A stretch of DNA of 64,000 bases, taken from positions 2,764,501 to 2,828,500 of the forward strand of contig NZ_CP007029.1 in assembly GCF_000227685.2 (NCBI RefSeq), given 5' to 3'. Source of the DNA: Thioalkalivibrio paradoxus ARh 1. Lineage in GTDB: Bacteria > Pseudomonadota > Gammaproteobacteria > Ectothiorhodospirales > Ectothiorhodospiraceae. Below, piece by piece: positions 49,141-63,570 of the stretch. Under the pieces are notes generated by a model, which saw only the letters and a program-made list of their open reading frames with translations, was not told the origin of the DNA and ran no database searches. The translations under genes and the position numbers were made by a program. Numbering within the stretch: position 1 is the stretch's first letter; every line of letters starts with the position of its first letter.

Positions 49141-49175
49141 AAAAAGGGCCACGCGGGCAGAACCCGGGTGGCCCT
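49141..49175 (-). terminator. Terminator after ftsH
   Basis: On the minus strand AGGGCCAC pairs with GTGGCCCT around a loop that itself contains a small CCGGG/CCCGC stem, followed by TTTTT. It lies 18 bp after the ftsH stop and separates ftsH from folP-glmM. Confidence 0.75.
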
Positions 49176-49193
49176 GGTGCCGCGATCGCCGCG

Positions 49194-51131
<1,938 letters not shown>

Positions 51132-51170
51132 AATGCCACCTCGAAATCGCTGAGTTCGCTGATGCGAACG

Positions 51171-51797
51171 TTACACATCCCGCAGCTCCCGCGCCAATAC
51201 ATACACTTCCCGTGACCGCGGGCGCGACGCCTCGGGCTTGCGCACCACCACACGGCGAAACCGCAGGCGAAGCTCGCGCAGGTAGTCGTCGGAACCCTGC
51301 CCTTGGAACAGTTTGACGAGAAAATCTCCATTCGGTTTCAGCACACGGAGCGCAAGGTCGAGCGCCAGCTCGCACAGGTGGATCGCGCGCGGCTGGTCGA
51401 CGGCATCCGTTCCGGAGAGATTGGGGGCCATATCGGAAAGTACAAGGTCTGCCGGTTCATCGCCAAGCGCTTCGAGAATCCGTTCCAGCACCGCATTCTC
51501 GCGAAAGTCGCCGGTGACGATGCTGACCCCGGGAATCGGGTCCATCGGCAGGATATCCGACGCCACGATACGCCCGGTGGGTCCAACCCGGTCCGCCGCG
51601 TACTGGCTCCACCCCCCCGGCGCAGCACCCAGATCGACCACGCGCAAGCCTCGGTGCAGCAGACGGTCGCGCCGATCGATCTCCTCGAGCTTGAAGACCG
51701 CGCGCGAGCGATACCCCTGCTGCTGGGCGCGCGCGACGAACCGGTCGTCGAAATGTTCCTTCAGCCAGCGCTGGCTGGACTTGCTGCGTTTCGGCAT
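51171..51797 (-). CDS. rlmE: 23S rRNA 2'-O-ribose U2552 methyltransferase
   Basis: The 208-residue enzyme (FtsJ/RrmJ) methylates U2552 in the A-loop. It has the SAM loop [13 protein letters not shown] (53-65), the catalytic Lys36 in [10 protein letters not shown], Asp in [10 protein letters not shown], and the Lys/Glu pair in [11 protein letters not shown] and SREVYVLA. The start at 51797 ([11 protein letters not shown]) matches the family. It is divergent from yhbY and upstream of ftsH. Confidence 0.95.
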   Translation of the reverse strand: MPKRSKSSQRWLKEHFDDRFVARAQQQGYRSRAVFKLEEIDRRDRLLHRGLRVVDLGAAPGGWSQYAADRVGPTGRIVASDILPMDPIPGVSIVTGDFRENAVLERILEALGDEPADLVLSDMAPNLSGTDAVDQPRAIHLCELALDLALRVLKPNGDFLVKLFQGQGSDDYLRELRLRFRRVVVRKPEASRPRSREVYVLARELRDV

Positions 51798-51827
51798 CGT
51801 GCCCCTTTCGGACCTGCGCGAAAGCCA

Positions 51828-51836
51828 TGCTACACT
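51828..51836 (+). promoter_or_regulatory. Candidate extended -10 promoter for yhbY
   Basis: TGC directly followed by TACACT (51831-51836) is an extended -10 element about 34 bp before the yhbY start. No convincing -35 is seen. Confidence 0.35.
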
Positions 51837-51869
51837 CCGCGCAATCCCAAGCGGTATCCTCCCGAGATA

Positions 51870-52175
51870 GTGAACCTCACCGAACCGCAGCGACGGCTGC
51901 TGCGCAGCCTGGCGCACCCGCGCAAACCCATCGTGACCATCGGCCGCAACGGTCTCACCGACTCGGTGCTGGCCGAACTCGAGCGGGCGCTGAAGCATCA
52001 TGAACTGGTCAAGGTCAAGGTCAATATCGGAGACCGCGAGGGCCGCAACGCCGCGGTCAGCGCCCTCTGCGACCGGACCGGAGCCGAATTGGTGCAGCGC
52101 ATCGGTTTTGTCGCGACGCTGTTCCGGCGCAATGCCGAACACCCGGTGATCAGCCTGGGCCCCTCGGTCAGTTGA
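51870..52175 (+). CDS. yhbY: CRM-domain RNA-binding protein YhbY
   Basis: The 101-residue protein is a single CRM domain with the GxxG loop in [12 protein letters not shown] (residues about 22-33) and the basic strand [12 protein letters not shown]. YhbY associates with pre-50S ribosomes. The start is a GTG at 51870 giving the usual length. The last eight bases overlap the end of greA, which runs the other way. Confidence 0.92.
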   Translation: MNLTEPQRRLLRSLAHPRKPIVTIGRNGLTDSVLAELERALKHHELVKVKVNIGDREGRNAAVSALCDRTGAELVQRIGFVATLFRRNAEHPVISLGPSVS

Positions 52176-52643
52176 CGTAGCGAACCTCCAGGATTTCGTA
52201 CTCGAGCGCCCCACCCGGTGCGTTCACGGTCACCAGGTCGCCTTCCTCGCGCCCGATCAGCGCCCGCGCGATCGGCGAGCTGACCGAAATCATTCCCTGC
52301 TTGATGTCGGCCTCGTCGTCGCCGACGATCCGGTAGGTCGCGGGCGTTCCGTCCTCGGTGCCCTCGAGCAGCACGGTCACGCCGAACACGACTTTCCCGG
52401 TCTTCGGCAGCGCGGTGACGTCGATGACCTGGGCGTTCGACAGCTTGCCCTCGATCTCGCGGATACGCCCCTCGATGAAGCTCTGCTGTTCGCGCGCAGC
52501 ATGGTACTCGGCGTTCTCCTTCAGGTCGCCGTGCGCGCGGGCTTCGGCGATCGCGTTCACCACGCGTGGCCGATCGACGGTTTTCAACCGGCGCAGTTCC
52601 TCCTTCAGCTTCTCCGCGCCGGTCACGGTCAAGGGCGTCTTGC

Positions 52644-52647
<4 letters not shown>
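52168..52647 (-). CDS. greA: Transcription elongation factor GreA
   Basis: The 159-residue factor rescues backtracked RNA polymerase. The N-terminal coiled coil carries the tip acids Asp41 and Glu44 in [14 protein letters not shown], which stimulate transcript cleavage, and the C-terminal FKBP-like domain has [18 protein letters not shown]. Its ATG overlaps the carB stop (ATGA), so it is translated with carAB. Confidence 0.96.
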
Positions 52648-55883
<3,236 letters not shown>

Positions 55884-55901
55884 GACAGGGCAGCTCCGGG
55901 G

Positions 55902-55914
55902 TGTCGGATTCGGG
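55902..55914. repeat. Short interspersed repeat, copy 2
   Basis: Second copy of the 13-mer TGTCGGATTCGGG, in the carA-carB gap. Confidence 0.35.
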
Positions 55915-55933
55915 TGGGGCCTGCGCAGCGGTT

Positions 55934-57067
55934 TCAGCCGCGCGCGGTACGCATCGCGGCAATGAACTCGTCGAAGCCGGGGGCCACGTCGTGGGGCCCG
56001 GGGCTCGCCTCGGGATGGCCCTGGAAACCGAACGCCGGGCAGTCGCTGCGGGCGATCCCCTGCAGCGAGCCGTCGAACAGCGAACGGTGGGTGGCCACCA
56101 GGGTTTCGGGAAGGTTGGCCTCATCGACCGCGAAGCCATGATTCTGGCTGGAAATCATCACCCGGCCGCTGCGCAGGTCCTGGATCGGGTGGTTCGCGCC
56201 GTGGTGGCCGAACTTCATCTTGACCGTGCTGGCTCCGCTCGCGAGCCCGAGCAGCTGGTGCCCGAGGCAGATGCCGAACACCGGGCGCTTCTCCGCGCAG
56301 AATCGGCGGATAGTCGCGATCGCGTAGTCGCAGGGCTCCGGATCACCGGGACCGTTCGAAAGGAAGATCCCGTCGGGTTCGAGCGCCAGCGCGTCGTCGG
56401 CCGGGGTCTCGGCCGGCACCACGGTCACGCGGCAGCCACGGCCCACCAGCATGCGCAGGATGTTGTGCTTGATGCCGAAATCGTACGCGACCACGTGAAA
56501 TTCGGCCTGGTCGGGCGGCAACTGCGGCGCCGGGCCGTCGAGCCTCCAGGGACCGTCCAGCCACTCGTAGCGGTTCGCGGTACTGACCTCGCGCGCCAGA
56601 TCCATCCCCTTGATGCCCGGGAACGCGCGCGCCTGTTCCAGCGCCCGGCCGGTATCGACCTCGCCGCCCTGCAGGCAGGCATTCTGTGCCCCCTTCTCGC
56701 GCAGGATCCGCGTCAGCCGGCGGGTATCGATGCCCGCGATCGCGACGACGCCGTGGCGCATCAGGAAGTCGGGCAGCGACTCGCGGCTGCGCCAGTTGCT
56801 GACCAGCGGCGGCACATCGCGCACGATCAGCCCGGCCGCGTGCACTTTGGCCGACTCATCGTCCTCGGGGGTGGTGCCGACGTTGCCGATGTGCGGGTAG
56901 GTCAGCGTCACGATCTGGCGGGCATAGGAGGGGTCGGTCAGGATCTCCTGATAGCCGGTCATCGAGGTGTTGAACACGACCTCGCCGACCGTCTCGCCGG
57001 CCGCCCCCACCGACTGGCCATGAAACACGGTTCCGTCTTCGAGGACGAGCACAGCGGGCGCGGACAC
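55934..57067 (-). CDS. carA: Carbamoyl-phosphate synthase small chain
   Basis: The 377-residue glutaminase subunit supplies ammonia to CarB. The nucleophilic Cys lies in [13 protein letters not shown], the catalytic His/Glu in [11 protein letters not shown], and the N-terminal CPS domain has [18 protein letters not shown]. The C-terminal tail is short. It leads the carA-carB-greA operon behind a candidate promoter and leader hairpin. Confidence 0.96.
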   Translation of the reverse strand: MSAPAVLVLEDGTVFHGQSVGAAGETVGEVVFNTSMTGYQEILTDPSYARQIVTLTYPHIGNVGTTPEDDESAKVHAAGLIVRDVPPLVSNWRSRESLPDFLMRHGVVAIAGIDTRRLTRILREKGAQNACLQGGEVDTGRALEQARAFPGIKGMDLAREVSTANRYEWLDGPWRLDGPAPQLPPDQAEFHVVAYDFGIKHNILRMLVGRGCRVTVVPAETPADDALALEPDGIFLSNGPGDPEPCDYAIATIRRFCAEKRPVFGICLGHQLLGLASGASTVKMKFGHHGANHPIQDLRSGRVMISSQNHGFAVDEANLPETLVATHRSLFDGSLQGIARSDCPAFGFQGHPEASPGPHDVAPGFDEFIAAMRTARG

Positions 57068-57098
57068 GGCAACCTCCAGAGACTGGCCTGAGCGGGAG

Positions 57099-57121
57099 CC
57101 GCCGCCGGAATTCGGCGGCGG
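57099..57121 (-). promoter_or_regulatory. Leader hairpin upstream of carA
   Basis: CCGCCGCCG-(5)-CGGCGGCGG is a 9-bp perfect stem 31 bp upstream of the carA start, inside the predicted leader. It may affect carA translation or pausing; no U-run follows. Confidence 0.4.
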
Positions 57122-57146
57122 CGGGGTACGTCATTGGGATGCGTTC

Positions 57147-57176
57147 AGTGTACGCGAGGCCATAAACGCGGTCCAA
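57147..57176 (-). promoter_or_regulatory. Candidate carAB promoter
   Basis: On the minus strand TTGGAC (57171-57176) and TACACT (57147-57152) are 18 bp apart, giving a start near 57140 and a leader of about 75 bases. Confidence 0.45.
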
Positions 57177-57203
57177 CGCCCCGCCCCGGGAACCCGGAAG
57201 CGG

Positions 57204-57503
57204 TCAGGGTTCCTGCGGGAAAAGGCCGACATAGGCAACGCCGGCGCGCGGCTCGGCCATCATCGGCGCGACCGCGTCACGCCAGGCACGGTAGTGGGGG
57301 GTGTCCTTGTGTGCCTGGGCATCGGCCGCACTCGCGTAGGCTTCGTACAGCACGAAGCGCGCCGGATCCGCGGCATCGCGCAGCACGTCGAAGCGGCGAT
57401 TGCCCGGTTCGCATGTGGACGCGAGGTGGTTCTCGCGCGTCGCCGCGATGAAGGCATCGGCGCATTCCGCCTTCACATGAACGTAGACCAGGGTAACGTA
57501 CAT
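57204..57503 (-). CDS. Antibiotic biosynthesis monooxygenase (ABM)-fold protein
   Basis: The 99-residue protein is a dimeric ferredoxin-like ABM domain: YVTLVYVHVKAECADAFIAA, the NRRFDVLRDAADPARFVLYE core and AHKDTPHYRAWRD. Relatives include YgiN/LsrG-type enzymes and many of unknown substrate. GGGAG precedes the ATG. It lies between dapB (upstream on the minus strand) and carA, but beyond the carA promoter. Its biochemical role cannot be read from the sequence. Confidence 0.8.
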   Translation of the reverse strand: MYVTLVYVHVKAECADAFIAATRENHLASTCEPGNRRFDVLRDAADPARFVLYEAYASAADAQAHKDTPHYRAWRDAVAPMMAEPRAGVAYVGLFPQEP

Positions 57504-57562
57504 CGGGGTTCTCCCTATCCGGTTTCCAGAGTGCGTCGCAACCGCAGGACCGGGCCCCGGCG

Positions 57563-58580
<1,018 letters not shown>

Positions 58581-58600
58581 GTCGCGACCATGGCCGAGCC

Positions 58601-58630
58601 CCTGTGGGAGCGTGCCTTGCACGCGAACGC
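58601..58630. repeat. REP-like palindrome
   Basis: CCTGTGGGAGCGTGC then CTT then GCACGCGAAC forms a 6-bp hairpin (GCGTGC/GCACGC) preceded by a GTGGGAG head. This strongly resembles the GTGGGAGC-type REP sequences common in Pseudomonas and relatives. Confidence 0.5.
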
Positions 58631-58674
58631 GCCGCAGACGCGCCTGGCGCTGGCGACCCACCCAACGCCGTTTC

Positions 58675-58689
58675 GCGAGCGAGGCTCGC
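58675..58689. repeat. Short palindrome in the repeat cluster
   Basis: GCGAGC-GAG-GCTCGC is a perfect 6+6 inverted repeat 45 bp after the REP-like hairpin, possibly its partner in a REP pair. Confidence 0.35.
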
Positions 58690-58746
58690 CTCAAGGCGGT
58701 CGATTCCAGCGTGGCGGCCCACCCAAACGCCGACGCGCCTCCCGGT

Positions 58747-59892
58747 TCACCGGGTCCCGGTGCGCAGCATCCCGGCCACGGACACCAGCGCGCCCACAGC
58801 CGCCAGCAGCGCGGCGAAAACATAGACCGACGCGGGGCCGACGCCATCCCAGAGGTAGCCGCTGCCCAACGCGCCGACGGCGCCGCCCAGCCCGAAGCTG
58901 AGCGACGAATAGAGTGCCTGGCCACGGCCCTGCAGCCGCCCGGGGAAGTAGACATGGATCAGCGAGATCGCCGCCGCATGGTAGACGCCGTAGCTGGCTG
59001 CATGCAGCAGCTGGATGAACAACAGGGCCGGAAGCGTCTCCGGCACCAGGGCCAGCAGCCACCAGCGCAGCGTGGTCAGCAGCAACGCCAGCGTGATCAG
59101 CACCCAGGCCCCGAAGCGCAGGATCAGGCGCGGCATGACCAGGAACAGCAACACCTCGGCAGCCACGCCCAGTGCCCACAACTGCCCCGCGACCGCGCGG
59201 CTGAACCCCTGTTCCTCGACGTACAGCGTGAAAAACGCATAGTACGGACCGTGGCTGGCCTGCATGAAGAAACAGGCGGCCAGCAGTGCAATCACCTCCG
59301 GGCGCCTCAGCACCGCGGCCAGCGGCCGCATGCCGTCTCCGGAGTGGTCGGCCTCGCGGGGTTCGCGCACTTGCAAGGAGGTCAGATACAACCCGGCGAG
59401 CAGCGCCAGCACGATCCAGGGCAGCCAACCCAGCGCGACCCGGCCGAGCAGCCAGCCGAGCGCCGCCACCGCCACGATGAATCCGACCGAACCCCAGAGG
59501 CGCACCAGCGCGTAGCGATGGCTGTCGCGCCCCAGCGTCCGCAGCGTGACCGCCTCGAACTGCGGCAGGATCGCGTTCCAGAAAAAACTGAACACGGCCA
59601 TCACCGCCGCCAGCCACCAGTACCCGGAGTGCAGCAGCACGGCGGCGAAGCCCACCAGCGCCGCCAGCGCGCCCCAGCGGATGATCGGCATCCGCACACC
59701 GGATCGGTCGGCGAGCCAGCCCCAGACGTTCGGTGCAACGATCTTCGTCGCCAGCACGATCGCCATCAATTCGCCGATCTGCGCCCCGGTGAACCCGCGC
59801 TCGGCGAGGTAGGGGCCCCAGTAGGGCATGAACGCCCCGATGCTGGCGAAATAGAAAAAATAGAAGCTGGACAGACGGACGTGCGGGGTCAC
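58747..59892 (-). CDS. MFS transporter, HcaT/LacY-like
   Basis: The 381-residue protein has 12 predicted helices in two halves and belongs to the MFS_1-like group that includes the 3-phenylpropionate permease HcaT and nucleoside/sugar:proton symporters. Family features are the opening RLSSFYFFYFASIGAFMPYWG, the loop WGWLADRSGVRMP between helices 2 and 3, and RLWGSVGFIVAV. The substrate is not predictable from neighbours. The ORF starts with ATG and is bounded by the repeat cluster on one side and a gene-free gap on the other, so it looks like a stand-alone unit. Confidence 0.85.
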   Translation of the reverse strand: MTPHVRLSSFYFFYFASIGAFMPYWGPYLAERGFTGAQIGELMAIVLATKIVAPNVWGWLADRSGVRMPIIRWGALAALVGFAAVLLHSGYWWLAAVMAVFSFFWNAILPQFEAVTLRTLGRDSHRYALVRLWGSVGFIVAVAALGWLLGRVALGWLPWIVLALLAGLYLTSLQVREPREADHSGDGMRPLAAVLRRPEVIALLAACFFMQASHGPYYAFFTLYVEEQGFSRAVAGQLWALGVAAEVLLFLVMPRLILRFGAWVLITLALLLTTLRWWLLALVPETLPALLFIQLLHAASYGVYHAAAISLIHVYFPGRLQGRGQALYSSLSFGLGGAVGALGSGYLWDGVGPASVYVFAALLAAVGALVSVAGMLRTGTR

Positions 59893-60205
59893 AGGTTCAG
59901 ACCGATACGGATGGCGAGGATACGCAAGCCCTGGCCGCCTGTCGGATTCGGGCCGCTACGGAGCCACGCGCACCCTTCGGCCGCGATGGAGCGCGGCATC
60001 CCGATGCAGGAGCCGCCAGCCGACCGGGTTGCCCGACGCAACGCTGGGGCGTCCGGCGATGGGACCGGCTGGCGGACCTTCCCCATGGCCCACTGGAGCC
60101 GCCCGAGGGAGAGCGGGCGGGACGCGTAGCGGACCGGCCGCGCGCAGCGACGCACAAACCCGCCGACTCGCGGAACGCCGGGTTGGCGGCCGAGAGCTCA
60201 GCGAT
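59893..60205. other. Intergenic region between aroC and the MFS gene
   Basis: No gene is seen in these 313 bp. It holds the third copy of the 13-mer repeat and several GC-rich partial palindromes, but no clear promoter or U-tailed terminator. Confidence 0.4.
59940..59952. repeat. Short interspersed repeat, copy 3
   Basis: Third copy of TGTCGGATTCGGG; with the three bases before it (GCC) it is identical to 2611-2626. Confidence 0.4.
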
Positions 60206-61333
60206 TCAGGATTCCCCCGGATCCATGGCGCCACGCGCAGGAACTTCGGCATAGGCCGGGATGCCGGTGTCGACATCGGCGTTCTGGGCGCGATGGCGCA
60301 GCGCATGGTCCATCAGCACCAATGCCAGCATCGCCTCGGCGATCGGCGTCGCACGGATTCCGACACAGGGATCGTGCCGCCCCCGGGTCACGACCTCCAC
60401 CGCTTCCCCGGAGGTGTTCACCGTGCGCCCGGGCAGGCGGATGCTCGACGTCGGCTTCAGCGCGATGCTCACACGCACCGCCTGCCCGGACGAGATCCCG
60501 CCGAGCACACCACCGGAATGGTTGCTCAGAAACCCCTCGGGCGTCATTTCGTCGCGGTGCTCGGTTCCGCGCTGCGCGACCACCCCGAAACCGTCACCGA
60601 TCTCAACGCCCTTCACCGCGTTGATGCTCATCATCGCGTGGGCGATGTCGGCGTCGAGCCGGTCGAAGATCGGTTCGCCCCAGCCGGGCGGCACGCCACG
60701 CGCCTCGACGTCGACGCGCGCACCGACCGAATCGCCCGATTTGCGCAGCGCATCCATGTACTCCTCGAGTTCCGGCACGCGCGCGGGGTCGGGCGCAAAG
60801 AAGGGGTTCGAGTCGATCGCCGACGGATCCCGGAATTCGATCGGGATCGGCCCCAGCTGCGACAGCCAGCCGCGGATCTCCACGCCATAGCGGTGGCGCA
60901 GATACCGTTTCGCGATGCCGCCGGCTGCCACGCGCATCGCGGTCTCGCGGGCCGAGCTGCGACCGCCTCCGCGGTAGTCGCGCACACCGTATTTCTGATG
61001 GTAGGTATAGTCCGCATGCCCCGGACGGAACCGGTCCATGATTTCGCTGTAGTCCTTCGAACGCTGGTCGACGTTCTCGATCAGCAGACCGATCGGCGCC
61101 CCGGTCGTCTGCCCCTCGAAAACCCCGGACAGAATGCGCACGCGGTCGGGTTCCCGGCGCTGGGTGGTGTGCCGCGATTGCCCGGGCCGACGCCGGTCCA
61201 GGTCGTGCTGCAGGTCGGCCTCGGTCAGCGGCAGACCTGGCGGGCAGCCGTCGACGACGGCCCCGAGCGCCGGCCCGTGGCTCTCGCCAAAGCCGGTGAC
61301 GACGAAGAGTTTTCCGAAGCTGTTTCCAGACAT
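60206..61333 (-). CDS. aroC: Chorismate synthase
   Basis: The 375-residue flavoenzyme makes chorismate, the branch point to aromatic amino acids, folate and quinones. It has the N-terminal [20 protein letters not shown], the FMN/substrate block [20 protein letters not shown] and the conserved [15 protein letters not shown] near the end. The ATG at 61333 fits the family; the frame upstream lacks similarity. It sits beside prmB, as in E. coli, with the rhodanese gene inserted between them on the other strand. Confidence 0.96.
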   Translation of the reverse strand: MSGNSFGKLFVVTGFGESHGPALGAVVDGCPPGLPLTEADLQHDLDRRRPGQSRHTTQRREPDRVRILSGVFEGQTTGAPIGLLIENVDQRSKDYSEIMDRFRPGHADYTYHQKYGVRDYRGGGRSSARETAMRVAAGGIAKRYLRHRYGVEIRGWLSQLGPIPIEFRDPSAIDSNPFFAPDPARVPELEEYMDALRKSGDSVGARVDVEARGVPPGWGEPIFDRLDADIAHAMMSINAVKGVEIGDGFGVVAQRGTEHRDEMTPEGFLSNHSGGVLGGISSGQAVRVSIALKPTSSIRLPGRTVNTSGEAVEVVTRGRHDPCVGIRATPIAEAMLALVLMDHALRHRAQNADVDTGIPAYAEVPARGAMDPGES

Positions 61334-61600
61334 CGGCGTAGTGTAGCCCGAGCGAGCGCGCGAGGGTATCGGCGCGCGGGTGTGCGCGCACCCCGCGCGG
61401 TCGCCGTCCCGTGTTCGGCCAGAGATAAGCGCCCCGATCGTACCGGCCCGGTGTTTGCGGCCCACGAAGACCGATCCCCCACGGTCGATCGGCCACCCAA
61501 GCCACCGGCAGGAGCACTATAGTTCCTGTTGCAGTTCCTGTTGCCAAGACCCGGGCTCGCGCAACCCGGGCGTCGCGATCGCACCCGACCGGAGGACACC

Positions 61601-62026
61601 TTGTCCGCAGCCACCCTTAAACGCATTGCACCCCACGAGGCTTTCGAACGGCTGCAGCAGCGGCCACGCGACCTGCTGGTGGATATCCGTTCCACGATGG
61701 AATACCTGTTCGTCGGCCACCCGGTGGGCGCGGTGCACATCCCCTGGATCGACGAGCCGGACTGGGTCGAGAACCCCCAGTTCGTGGCACAGGTGCGCAA
61801 GCTGCTGCTCGGAGGCGTCGGGGACGAAGGCGAGGACGCGCCGGCCATCTATCTGATCTGCCGCAGTGGCAAGCGCTCGCTGGTTGCGGGCCAGACGCTG
61901 ATCGAGGCGGGCATCGAAAACGTGTATTCGGTCGACGAGGGCTTCGAGGGCCCGCTGGATACCGAGCATCACCGTTCGACGACGTCGGGCTGGCGCTTCC
62001 GGGGTCTGCCCTGGGAGCAGTGCTGA
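61601..62026 (+). CDS. Single-domain rhodanese-like sulfurtransferase
   Basis: The 141-residue protein is one rhodanese domain. RDLLVDIRSTMEYLFVGHPVGAVHIPW is the conserved N-terminal half (two blocks), and the active-site loop is LICRSGKRS with Cys87 as sulfur carrier. An extra helix (about 55-80) is inserted before the active site. The start is a TTG at 61601, five bases after a good GGAGG; no ATG fits. Such proteins are common in sulfur-oxidising bacteria, but a specific role is not visible. It is divergent from aroC and convergent with prmB. Confidence 0.8.
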   Translation: MSAATLKRIAPHEAFERLQQRPRDLLVDIRSTMEYLFVGHPVGAVHIPWIDEPDWVENPQFVAQVRKLLLGGVGDEGEDAPAIYLICRSGKRSLVAGQTLIEAGIENVYSVDEGFEGPLDTEHHRSTTSGWRFRGLPWEQC

Positions 62027-62130
62027 CCTGCGCCCGTAGCCGGCGACGCCGGTGGCCCCGTGGGGGTCCGGTGCCCATCGAGCCCGGCCGGCTGCGGCGG
62101 AGCACGGCGGACCGGTGCAGGGATGGCGCG

Positions 62131-63027
62131 CTACGAAGCCGCAGGCAACTGGTCGTGGGTCAACAGGAACACCCCTTCGCCGCCGCCTTCGAACTCGAGC
62201 CAGGTGAACGGGAGATCCGGAAAAGCGGCCTCGAGCGCCGGCTGGCTGTTGCCCACCTCGACGATCAGCACGCCCCCCGGATGCAGGCGGGACCGGGCGC
62301 CCGCGAGGATACGGCGGACGATATCGAGCCCGTCGGCCCCGGCGGCAAGCCCCAGCGCCGGTTCCTGCCGGTACTCCGGCGCAAGGGCCGCCATCTCCGC
62401 GGCATCGACATACGGCGGGTTGGAGACGATCAGGTCGAAACCGATGCCCTCCTCCAGCGCGGAAAACACGTCGCTCTGCACGAGTCGGGTGCGCGCCTCG
62501 AGCCCGTGCCGGCGCACGTTCTCGCGCGCGACCGCGAGCGCGTCCCGCGACAGGTCCGACAGCCAGACCTCCGCTTCGGGCAAGACCGCGGCGGCGGCCA
62601 GCCCGATACAGCCACTGCCGGCACACAGGTCGAGCACCCGGCGCACGCGGTCCGGCTCCAGCCACGGGCTGAATCCTGCGGCGATCAGTTCCGCGATCGG
62701 TGACCGCGGCACCAGCACACGCTCGTCCACGTAGAACGGCATCCCCATGAACCAGGCCTCGCGCGTGATATAGGCGGCGGGCCGGCGGCTGTTCACCCGT
62801 TCCCGCAACACCGCTTCGACACGCAGCCGTTCCGAAGGCGTCAGGCGACTGTCCCACCAGGATTCGGGCAGATCCAGCGGCAGCGCCAGGCTGTGCAGAA
62901 CCAGCCACGCGGCCTCGTCGAACGCGTTATCGGTACCGTGCCCGAACGTCAGGCCCGCGGCCCGGAACTGGCTGGCGCCGAAACGGATGAAGTCGCGAAT
63001 GCTGCGAAGGTCTGCGGCGGAATCCAT
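62131..63027 (-). CDS. prmB: 50S ribosomal protein L3 N5-glutamine methyltransferase
   Basis: The 298-residue enzyme methylates a glutamine of ribosomal protein L3. The catalytic NPPY motif is at 203-206 (IVSNPPYVDAAEM), the SAM loop DLCAGSGCIGLA at 133-144, and an N-terminal helical substrate domain precedes them. PrmB rather than PrmC is chosen from its wording around the motif (PRSPIAELI) and from the neighbouring aroC. Confidence 0.92.
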   Translation of the reverse strand: MDSAADLRSIRDFIRFGASQFRAAGLTFGHGTDNAFDEAAWLVLHSLALPLDLPESWWDSRLTPSERLRVEAVLRERVNSRRPAAYITREAWFMGMPFYVDERVLVPRSPIAELIAAGFSPWLEPDRVRRVLDLCAGSGCIGLAAAAVLPEAEVWLSDLSRDALAVARENVRRHGLEARTRLVQSDVFSALEEGIGFDLIVSNPPYVDAAEMAALAPEYRQEPALGLAAGADGLDIVRRILAGARSRLHPGGVLIVEVGNSQPALEAAFPDLPFTWLEFEGGGEGVFLLTHDQLPAAS

Positions 63028-63570
63028 GGCAACGGTCAGGGCGCGCGGCCACTACCCCTGGCCCCGAAAGGCGCATGCGGCACGCGCAGCGCCCCGTTCA
63101 CATTCTCGCGCGCAAGGCGCCCTGAACAGGCGCAGCCGGCCACGGAAAGCACGGAAACGCACCGGCAATCCATGGAGCCCATCAGGCTTCCCCTGTGTTG
63201 CGCGTCTTTCCGTAGTGGACTCTCAACGGGACTATGCTCCGCAACGGTTTCGGAAACAGGGGATCGGCGACCATGCCACCCAGGCAATTCCTAGCGCCTG
63301 CGGCCGGCTCGCGCCGACTGTGCCACACTCTACAACAAATTCTCGGCGCAAGGACGCCGGTCGGCACGCGCGCCGGGGGCCGCGGGGCGCCAACGGCCGC
63401 CGCCGGGACGCGGGAACACCCATCCAAGAGGCTAGATCGTTCATACTAGGAACATCGGGATCCACCGCCGCCCGGATCCTGTCCACCGGCATACGACCCG
63501 GCCGCCCCTGGTATCGGCCGGAAGCTGGAACAGTCAGGGCCGGATGGGGCGGTTGCGCGCGGAAAGCTTG
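63028..63570. other. Intergenic region between prmB and the receiver-domain gene
   Basis: These 543 bp hold no convincing gene; open frames crossing it show no domain. It contains an imperfect inverted repeat (63140-63218). A promoter for the plus-strand gene at 63571 and one for prmB are expected here, but no strong pair is clear. Confidence 0.4.
63140..63218. repeat. Imperfect inverted repeat with CACGGAAAG motif
   Basis: The left arm (63140-63161, CCACGGAAAGCACGGAAACG) and right arm (63199-63218, ending TCTTTCCGTAGTGG) are partial inverted copies. The CACGGAA tandem resembles short interspersed repeats seen in other proteobacterial genomes (from memory). Confidence 0.35.
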
